From Dioszegia crocea (lineage: Eukaryota > Basidiomycota > Tremellomycetes > Tremellales > Bulleribasidiaceae): 64,000 bases of DNA. The DNA is taken from positions 530,627 through 594,626 of the forward strand of contig BCKK01000001.1 of NCBI GenBank assembly GCA_001600615.1. The letters are read 5' to 3'. A program made the translations under genes and the position numbers. The notes beneath the pieces are model-generated. The model was not told the origin of the DNA, did not search any database, and was given only the letters and a program-made list of their open reading frames with translations. This document shows, in pieces, positions 56,401-64,000 of the stretch. The number at the start of each line of letters is the position of its first letter. The stretch's first letter is position 1.

Positions 56401-58165
56401 CAAAGAATGGAAGGCGTCCTCAGTCGCAAGCGAATGCTGCTTCTGCGGTACGGGGAGCATGTCAATCGAATCGGCGTGCTGAGTCCGAGCGACTTTCTCG
56501 GGTAGCTTCAAATCGACAGGAGGGGAGGGTGGCATAGCTTTGAATGCCTCGGGTCTTGCACCAAGATCTGGGACGGCCAGCTGTTCTAGCATGACGCCAG
56601 ACTGGATCGTCACGGGTGAAGGACCGCTCCTGGGGCTGAGGCCCATATCGTCCGACAACCACGGCTGACGATTCAGCAATGGTGTCTTTGATGACATCAA
56701 GGGCATGTTCTGCATCGAGGGGAGGAGGGAAGCGTATGCTGCGCCAGCGGGAGCAGTGAGTCGAGGGGGAAGAGCGATGCCCGAGATGGATGAAGTGCCA
56801 GAGACGACTGAATTGTCTCGAGACAAGAGGTCCGCAGCGACGGATAGGGAGTTTGTGCAGGCGCTGGAGCGGGCACTGGGGTCGAAGGAGATGGATTCGC
56901 TTGAGAATGAACTCAAGGTCGACGTGGGTAGGGAGAGAGGCGCGGCGACGGGTGCTACCCCAGGCGCACCGACGCTCGGTCGATCGATAATCTCGCGTAG
57001 TGACATACCGGAGGATGAACCCTCGGAAGATCCCGAGCCAAGCTGCTCGGATTCGGTATGTAGCCGCTCGAGCACCTTGGAGAGACGGCGGTATGGTAGA
57101 TCTCGCGGAGTGAATGCGTCCTCACTCCCCGTCGATGTGCGGACAGGGGTGACAGCCACTGGTGATCCAGCAGTACATTGTAGGCCGAACGGGTCCGAGG
57201 CGGACGACGAGACGGAAGCGAGACTCGAGCCCGACGCCTTGTGCGATAGCGAGGACGTAACGGATAGTCGAGACTTGTCAATTGTGGGACTGCGTGAGGG
57301 TTCCTGTAATTCCTCTACTGGCCCGTTGTCTGCCGAGGGGGATGGAAGGGGAGGGGAAGAGTTGGCGCTGGGTAGGGGGTCTTCGCTGAACCGAACTCGG
57401 CTGGACCGGCGTCGGGCGCCGAGTTCAGGTGCTGTTGACAGTGGATCTATCGGTGGGGCTAGTGATTCGACCGAGGAGCGATTTGATCCGCCTGCGGACT
57501 CTGGTTCTGGGATGGTAGGAGTGAGCGGGGCGCGTAATATACTGTGCAGACCGAGATTGACAGCAGTAGGGGATAAATCGTTGTCTAGTGTGCTCTCATC
57601 GATGGTCTGCTTTGTCAGTCCAAATTTTGGCAACCCAAAAACATTCGCGTGAACTTGAGACATACGTAGGTGTCCGTTGCCAGCTGATTGCCCTTCTTTG
57701 AATCGCGCTTCCCTGGTATCCCCACAGCGAGACTACTCGCTCGTCTTGTCCTGCGCCTCTCCCTTCTTCCCTCTGCTTCCTGTACCTCCTCATGCATCAA
57801 CGCCAGTTTCGCCAGCCGCATTGCTTCCCTCGGGTTGTGGCGGGTTTTACCGCGTCCGAGCGGCTGAGATGAACTTGCGATAGGGAGTGACATGCTAGTC
57901 GTAGACTTGGCTGGGAGTGAGAGAGGCGAGCATGGGTGGAAGTCTGAGCGATCCGCTGAAGGAGATATTGGGCGAGATCTGACCCCGAAATCAGCATGCA
58001 ATCAACGGTGGGTGGTATTTTGCCTCTGAACTAGATGACTTAAACTCACCCAGTGTATGCATCTGAAGCGTCCGAGAGCGCGTGTATAAGTGCCTTTGGC
58101 CTTGACTTTGACTTTGACTTTCGGATAGAGTTAGGTTTGGGAGCATCCAAGCGTTGTGTGTCCAT
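53415..58165 (-). CDS. Large disordered Ser/Pro-rich protein (unrecognised)
   Basis: Four exons on the minus strand: 58165-58050, 57978-57666, 57606-55842, 55798-53415 (1525 aa). It begins MDTQRLDAPKLNSIRKSKSK, with three SK repeats, and is low-complexity almost throughout. Possible ordered islands are NPREAMRLAKLALMHEEVQE (helix), PYRRLSKVLERLHTESEQLG, SPKLEDMIEQTLRARRSTVG and DWYWDEKSRTLTCESRTKAL. A heptad-like tandem VQPIAKA/VQPLAKA/VQPIAKA follows FPWSGLDAI. The final third has many SRIP(T/L) and RIPTLP motifs, resembling SxIP microtubule-tip (EB1-binding) signals in basic Ser/Pro context. Family not recognised; a cytoskeletal or polarity scaffold is a guess. Convergent with the desaturase (286 bp). 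Confidence 0.72.
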
Positions 58166-59510
58166 CGTGATCGTGGCTTTGACCTGTGGGTGTGTTGAAG
58201 AAAGGGGACGAGGTATGGTCCAGCCAGCTTCTCAGTCGTAGGAACAATGGTCGACAATCTAGTCGGACCCAAGTTGTGAAGACTCAAGGTTGCTAAGATG
58301 TCAGTGCCTGCACGGTGCCTCAGTGCCTGCTTCACGGGCCACAACGACGAAAACAACAACACGCGCAGTGACGAGAGCCTGCGACGCAAGGGGAAGCTAA
58401 GGTACACGCCCTGACCTAGAAGTATAGGATAGCAAGGGACTTACGAGTAGCTCCCTTGGTGGTAGAAGGATCTTCCCACCCCCCTTTTGAAACCCGACTA
58501 ATGGCGGTGAGAAAGGGGTCTGAACGAACCGTCCGAAAGCTTCGGTGCCTAATCTGGGACGAGGAATGTCACTAGCTTGAACGAATCAGAACACCGAGCG
58601 AGAAGGGAGAAGCGACCGAGTCAAGAGAGAGGAATAAGAGATGAAGAGAGGAAGTACACATGCGATCTTTCATGTAGTGCTCAGCGAACATCTGCACCAC
58701 GCAATGCAATCCGCTAGAGCCGAGCCGAGCCATCTCGTCAGGACCCCAATAACGCCTCCATCTATGGCTTCATACACCCATAGAGGAAAGCCGGCAACTA
58801 AAGTTCGTAATACGATCTACCTATATGCATTCACCCTGTAGAATGATTCCATTACCGCAGGGCCTTGAGCGAAAAGAGCTGAAAAGAGAAAAGAACACCA
58901 GTAAGGTTGACCGCTTGCAGTAAAATTCCTTGATTCGGCGAAGGGTCGCCGATCTGCGCAATCGGCAGGTTGCCGTAAGGTTTACGGCATGCTTTGTCGG
59001 CAGCGTGACATCAGATCTACGGCGTTACCACAATTCCAGGGTGGTGCGGGAAGCGCAGCGCTCAACGTCGGGATGATGCAGCCTGGGGCTATATCGGCAC
59101 CGCTCTATAGCGAGTACGGGTGCGAGTAAGACGGAGCGTGGTGATGTAAAGATCTCGAGCAAGATGTGATTTGTTGTCTCGGCGAGATTTGCCGACTGGC
59201 GGCAGATCGGTCTTGGTGGATCGCACAAGGAGTGTCCGCCATGCGACTCTCTTGATCATCTCATCAGTCCTGTGCGGGATTGTCCAGGACTGTACAAATG
59301 CTCAATCATCGGTCTCTCCAAGGCTGGGCTTGCCGCATACCTACCATCTCTCGAGATGAAACAGCAGCCCATGTATCTCGGTGGCGAAATTGGTCCCGTC
59401 AAGTGTTTCAGTCTTGACACGCGAAATTGGACGCGTATTGTCAACAATCTTACGCTGATTGCTTGTGTATACGCTACTAGAGTACCTGCTACAGGTGCAA
59501 CTTCCTCAAG
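58166..59510. other. Intergenic region with hairpin cluster
   Basis: 1.35 kb between divergent genes, holding both promoters. Three perfect inverted repeats lie at 58936-58989 (see the repeat entry). No protein-coding gene is supported. Confidence 0.45.
58936..58989. repeat. Cluster of perfect short inverted repeats
   Basis: Hairpin 1: CGGCGA (58936-58941), 4-nt loop, TCGCCG (58946-58951). Hairpin 2, overlapping it: GCCGAT (58948-58953), 7-nt loop, ATCGGC (58961-58966). Hairpin 3: TGCCGTAA (58971-58978), GGT loop, TTACGGCA (58982-58989). All stems are perfect. Hairpins 1 and 2 are mutually exclusive. GTCGGCAG at 58997-59004 resembles the ATCGGCAG that follows hairpin 2. Role unknown. Confidence 0.6.
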
Positions 59511-62439
59511 ATGACCGCCATCGAGCAGATGGGGCTGTTCATCCAGCCCGCATGCCTGCAGCACAAGTACATTCGCCATGCCAACTCATCACATATCTTC
59601 GAAAGACCGGAGAGGCTTCGAGCGGTTTTGCTCGGGGTGGCGGCTGCGGTGGCGAGATTGGAAGACGACGACACTGCGAGTAGACCTCTGAGTGACTCGG
59701 AATCCACCGAGAAGACTACCATGGCGACGAAGGGGACAGGTGATGATCTAACATCGCTCTTGTCGTCCCTCTCCATCGCCTCTTCGTCTTCGCCTTCTCG
59801 GCCAACCCCCTTCACCTTGCCGACACATCTGTCAATAGTCCCGCCACCCATACCACACCCGACTCCAGGTCAAATCCTGTTACATCATCCTGCTCTGCAA
59901 CTCTCCCACACTCCTCCGCCAGATGCACCGTTCCCATATACTGGACCGGGCTCGAAATCTACCAACGCCCCTTCACTGTCCTCGTCATATATGCGTGATT
60001 TACTCAAATGGGCCAGTGAAGCTCCTGAGAAGATCAAGACGACGGGATGTGAGATTCCAGGAGGGTTGGGATTGAATCAAGGGGATTTATACCTTGGTCC
60101 AGGTAGTGTTCTGGCTATCGAGGGAGCGGTGAGTCTGGCTGAGCATGCTATCTGACCCGAGACTAATAGTGTAAGGTACAGACTGTTTGCCAAGCGATCG
60201 ACACGGTCTTCTCGCCACCACCACTACCACAGGACGCACAAGATATAGTACCAATGCCAGCTACTCCGCCTGCGGTGAACTCCCACGTTCAATCGAATCC
60301 ACCAGGCCAGACCTTGCCGCCATCCTACTTCCCCCCCTCAGCCGAAGCTTCCAGTAGCCGCACTCCAATCAACAGCGTGAGAAAGGCGTTCTGTGCAATC
60401 AGACCGCCCGGTCATCACTGTGGAGAAGACTCTCCATCCGGGTAGGTTCCAGCTCGGTCGAGAGTTAGGGACTTTGCTCATTTCCAGTTTCTGTTATGTC
60501 AATAACGTGGTTGTCGGAGCTATGCACGGTGAGCATACTGTGCTCTGGCACTCCGACTTGGATTAGTATACTAATTCACCTAGCTTATCTTGAGCATGAT
60601 GTTGATCGAGCGATCATCATTGACTTTGATCTTCACCATGGTAGGTCGCATCAGACACGACTGTTGCAGTACCCAGTCTAATCCTTAGGCAATGGCACCC
60701 AGGCTCTCATCATGCCTCTCAACGCAGCATCGTACGCCGAGGATCTAGCAGTGAAGGCAGGGAAACCCGCGACACATTTGAAAGGCAAGGATGGCACGAG
60801 AAGAAGGGGGTGGAAAGGGTTTTACGGGTCGGTACATGATATCGTACGTTGCCTGGCTGTCCGTCCATATTTCCATTCATGGCGCTAACGTTGTACAGTA
60901 TAGCTACCCTTGCGAGGACGGAGAATTGGATCTCATCAAGGATGCCTCGTTGAGTCTTGCAGCTCATGGGCAGTACATGTGAGTTTCTCATCACAGCTTT
61001 GACGATCAGCTGAAGAATTAGCGAAAACATACATCTACAGCCATACTCATCCGAGGAAGACTTTTACCTCCGTATCTACCCGAAGTATCTCGCACTTCTG
61101 GACAAGGCGAAATTGTACATGGACGAGACGGAGGCCGACCCAGAAAGGACCGTTGTGCTCATCAGGTGAGACATTCCGCCCAGTATAAAACCGGTCCCAT
61201 GCTGATATCCAAGCGCCGGCTTCGACGCATGCGAACACGAACACCAAGCCATGCAGCGGCACGATCGGCGAGTCCCCGTCTCGTTCTTCTCCCGATATAC
61301 CCGTGATATTGCCAAATTCGCAGATGAGCATTGTCGAGGTCGGGTGGTTTCGGTGCTCGAGGGAGGATACAGTGATCGAGCATTGACAAGCGCTGCGATG
61401 GGACATGTGGTAGGGATGCTTGGCAGGGAGGGGAAGGGCGAGTGGTGGAATAGGGACAGTCTTGATATCGTACGTCTACGTTTTGGCTAATTAGCTGCGC
61501 TCACGCGTATAGATCGAAAGAGCGACCAAGAAGAAACGCACAGGCAAAATCGCGCCATTCCCCTCCGAATTATCCCACCTCCCATATCTACATCGTACAC
61601 ACGCCCTGCTGGCCCATTTCGAATCGATCGGTCTTCCTCCCGATCAACCTTCGGCCCAATCTACACCCCAGGCCGCACCCGCTGGAAGATGGATGACACT
61701 AAGGACAAGGCGGGCAAATGGGGATGAAGATGCCGTGGACACTCCGCCTGTACCTACGAGAAGAGGGAGGGGAAGAGGTGCGGGGACGCCGACGGCCACT
61801 GCGACTTCTACACCCCGACCTAAGAAAGTCGGAGGGGCATCGCCTAGTAAACTTGCGGCTTCGAGTAGTGCGCCGGCGCTACTTAGGGCTGCAGTGGGCG
61901 CTGTCGAGGCGAAGAAGGTGGAGGTGGATGACGTGGTGGAAAGGTTGGAGAAAGTGGGGTTGACCGAGGTGGACAGTAAAGCGGGATTGAGGGATGGCCG
62001 GGAACTACCACCCACCGTCATCACGGCCCCTGGACCACCTCATCCGGCCACCCAGTCTATCGCTCAGCCGCCTGTCACCCATATACCAGTCGATGCTGCC
62101 GGTGCCCCTGTGCAGGCTCAGCTTGCAATCCCCCCGCTCAGCGCTGCTGTTCCCGATACAGCCGCAACAGCAGACAAACGCATCTTCCTGCGCTTCAAGC
62201 GGCCCACTGCATCAACCGAAACGACCCCTACTGTTTCGCCCTCGCCCAGTGGCCAAACAAGTCTGTATCCTCCTCTTCCTGCTTTGACACAATCTTCCTT
62301 CGACCGAACGGCGTATCGGGAGACTTCGGCGGAAACGTCGACGAGTGGTGAATATGTCACAGCCAGCAGTGGCGGCGAGGGAGTTGGGAAGGGCGAGGAT
62401 CTTAGGAGCGGGACGAAGGACGATGGCGGGCGTGTATGA
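59511..62439 (+). CDS. HOS3: HOS3-type histone deacetylase
   Basis: Nine exons: 59511-60128, 60176-60441, 60488-60528, 60584-60640, 60689-60843, 60899-60978, 61022-61165, 61214-61469, 61513-62439 (847 aa). It is a zinc-dependent lysine deacetylase. The fold starts with HANSSHIFERPERLRAVLLG. Active-site elements are AIRPPGHHCGEDSPSGFCYV with the tandem His, IIIDFDLHHGNGTQ with zinc-binding Asp and His, SAGFDACEHE with the third zinc Asp, and VVSVLEGGYSDRAL. Yeast Hos3 is the closest named class; it can work without partners and localises to the bud neck or nuclear pore region. Two Ser/Pro-rich insertions lie inside the catalytic domain, after the ERPERLR helix and before the AIRPPGHH block. 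A disordered tail of about 270 residues contains RGRGRG. Phase closes across eight introns. Confidence 0.93.
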
Positions 62440-62892
62440 GGCGTTGTTGAGTATTTAGGACATCGATGTCTGCGAGGGCATCATCTAGCTTGTTGTGTGG
62501 ATGCTGTATACGATGTCGGATATGGCATTTGTGCGGATCGGAGATCTACAGCTCAAGTTTTCTATCAGAGAAGTATCGTGAGACAGGCGGTGTCTTTCTC
62601 CCAGCAGATCAACCAGAATGTTGCTGATACAGGGTCTGCATCTCACATGGCGGCGCTCTTTGCTCAAGAGGATTATTCTACGCAGTCTCAGCTGCGCATC
62701 GCGCGCACCTGAATTGCACCTTTCGCACACCTTTACCACCAGAGGATATATAGGCGTCAGGTATACGCGCCGCCGGTCAGACGATGAAGACAGTGGAGCG
62801 TTGAGAGAGGATGGGAGCGCCAAGCCGAGGGTGGGGAAAGCCGATGAGGGGTTTGTTGTATTCCGCCCGTTTGGCCTGATCTGCTCTGTCGG
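62440..62892. other. Convergent intergenic region
   Basis: 453 bp between the HOS3 and TFB5 stop codons; 3' UTRs of both. No gene is seen. Confidence 0.5.
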
Positions 62893-63291
62893 TCATATAT
62901 CAGGATTTTGACTGTAGGTGTTCTTTTCCAGCTTGCATGAATTCAGCAAGGCGCCAACGTGATTGGGTACAGCTAGTGATGCTCACCTCTTCCTGCAGCA
63001 GATCTTTGATGTGTTCAACTTGGTCCGGCTTGACTAGAAGATGGGTGTCGTCGACTGATGAGAGGTCAGCCTAGGTGCACCGTCGATCGATCTAACGTGT
63101 GATGTAGATTGACGTACTGTCCTTTAGAATGAACTTGTAGGGTCCCTCGCGCTCGCGATCAAGGTGGAGCAGAATTTGCTTCGCGGCGGAGTCGCTGTGA
63201 GGGTCAGTCGAAACCCAACGCTTAACAGTGCAGAAGCCTACCATGTGACGAGCACACCGCTGTTTACGCGTACAGAGTATTGGTCGCTCAT
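62893..63291 (-). CDS. TFB5: TFIIH subunit Tfb5 (p8/TTDA)
   Basis: Four small exons on the minus strand: 63291-63242, 63194-63118, 63054-62987, 62931-62893 (77 aa; the family is about 70). Each exon is under 80 nt, so no long open frame exists. The spliced protein begins MSDQYSVRVNSGVLVTCDSA and continues with AKQILLHLDRE, then KDIDDTHLLVKPDQVEHIKD, LLQEE and LEKNTYSQNPDI. The GVLVxCD start, the (L/I)DDTHLLV core and the LEKNTY end are the hallmarks of Tfb5. This subunit stabilises Tfb2 and stimulates XPB/Ssl2 in nucleotide excision repair and transcription initiation. Introns are 63195-63241 (47 nt), 63055-63117 (63 nt) and 62932-62986 (55 nt); the phase closes each time and the last acceptor is AAG. 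Confidence 0.9.
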
Positions 63292-64000
63292 ATTTGGAGG
63301 GACGGATAATGGACGAAGGACGACAAGCAGTAGAGAGCAGCTGGGACGCAGGTAAGCAGCTTTGTAGCGGAACCAAATTCTCAGGCACGGAACTACTCAT
63401 TCCTCAATCTGGCGATTCGGATCTCGCGCCCGATTGTGCATCAAGGTGCGCTCCCGGAGCGAATACGAGAAGACCAGATCATGTAGGAACAAGTAGAATT
63501 TCTAGCGATCGAGGTGTAAATGGTCTAGCCAGACACCTGTGCCGCACACTGCTCGCGGACTGTGTCTAGCGCTCATCGAATCGCCGAGGTGGCTGAAGGA
63601 GTGAATCTGGACACCTCAAAGCTCACTGGTCTGATTGAGGATGGTCAGACTGCGAATGGCCGTACTTCTAGTCACCAATTCGGTGGTAATCACATCAACC
63701 TGCTTGAGTACCAAAAAGGGAAACCTGCTGATCAGGCCGGTAAACCCCGTAGTGCCTCCTTATTTTTGTCGCGCTAAAGTTGGCGCATGGCGACATTCCA
63801 CAGCCGAGACCAGACGACTAGAAATCTCGTGGCTCTTTTTATTAATGCCGTTGGACCGGACTAGGCCTGATAAGTTTATCGTCATTCGCTTGGCGCATTG
63901 GACGTTGTGGTACCGCTGCGCGGTTGTAGGAGGGAAGCCGAGTGCCACACTGTTTCACGTTTAGCCGGAGTTTAGCCGGACGCACCAAAGCAGGTTTTCG
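63292..64000. other. Right-edge region
   Basis: 709 bp upstream of TFB5 to the window edge. Short open frames (63562-63777 and others) lack support. A direct tandem GTTTAGCCGGA (two copies) is at about 63959-63980. Nothing else is seen. Confidence 0.4.

Noticed and set aside
56705..57652. + strand open frame of about 315 codons opposite the large disordered protein
   Set aside because: Mirror of a Ser/Pro-rich coding exon; no domain, and the minus-strand model is phase-consistent over four exons.
63562..63777. 71-codon open frame near the right edge
   Set aside because: No family signal or splice partner; cannot be told from chance.
1..64000. Transposons, CRISPR arrays, viral or toxin genes
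   Set aside because: No transposase, reverse transcriptase, integrase, long terminal repeat pair, spacer array, capsid-like or toxin-like sequence was recognised.

Overview
The window is eukaryotic and fungal, most likely a basidiomycetous yeast-like fungus of the Tremellomycetes (Cryptococcus/Kwoniella/Trichosporon relatives). This placement is inferred from gene architecture and protein character; no database search was possible. Nearly every gene is split by introns of about 45-60 nt with GT(A/G)AGT-type donors, CTGAC/CTAAC-like branch sites and (C/T)AG acceptors. Promoters are CT-rich, and many proteins carry long Ser/Pro/Ala-rich tails. I rebuilt gene models by splicing by hand and checked that the phase carries through every intron; each CDS entry lists its exons.

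Layout. 0-10 kb: a partial dienelactone-hydrolase-like gene (-) running off the left edge, PAT1 mRNA-decay factor (+), a single-pass membrane glycoprotein (+), and a WW-MyTH4-RhoGAP protein (+). 11.5-19 kb: two probable nuclear Lys-rich proteins or one split model (+), and a 1399-aa FG nucleoporin (+). 19.3-27.4 kb: an unrecognised 527-aa protein (-), a mitochondrial PPR protein (-) and ribosomal protein L7 (-) with a candidate C/D snoRNA in an intron. 27.7-37 kb: acidic ribosomal protein P1 (+), a chitin-binding-like plus DM9 protein (+), a 711-aa single-pass membrane protein (+), and a Zn2Cys6 transcription factor (+). 37.9-44.3 kb: a mucin-like membrane sensor (+), Ima1 inner nuclear membrane protein (+), an unrecognised 402-aa protein (+) and a small tentative gene (+). 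44.3-53.1 kb: a GH43 glycosidase (-) divergent from a Golgi-type SGNH protein (+), and TRP5 tryptophan synthase (-) divergent from a sphingolipid delta4-desaturase (+). 53.4-64 kb: a 1525-aa disordered protein (-), a HOS3-type histone deacetylase (+), and the 77-aa TFIIH subunit TFB5 (-) assembled from four tiny exons.

This looks like an ordinary housekeeping chromosome arm with no transposase, reverse transcriptase, CRISPR, phage or biosynthetic cluster. Functional links are local: RPL7 and P1 share a 299-bp divergent promoter, PAT1 acts in mRNA decay, and the nucleoporin and Ima1 both act at the nuclear envelope. The most interesting signals are small: a snoRNA candidate whose guide matches a universally conserved 25S rRNA segment, an 8-nt microexon in TRP5, a probable GC-AG intron, clusters of TGAAACA pheromone-response-like sites, and a run of perfect hairpins near 58.94 kb.
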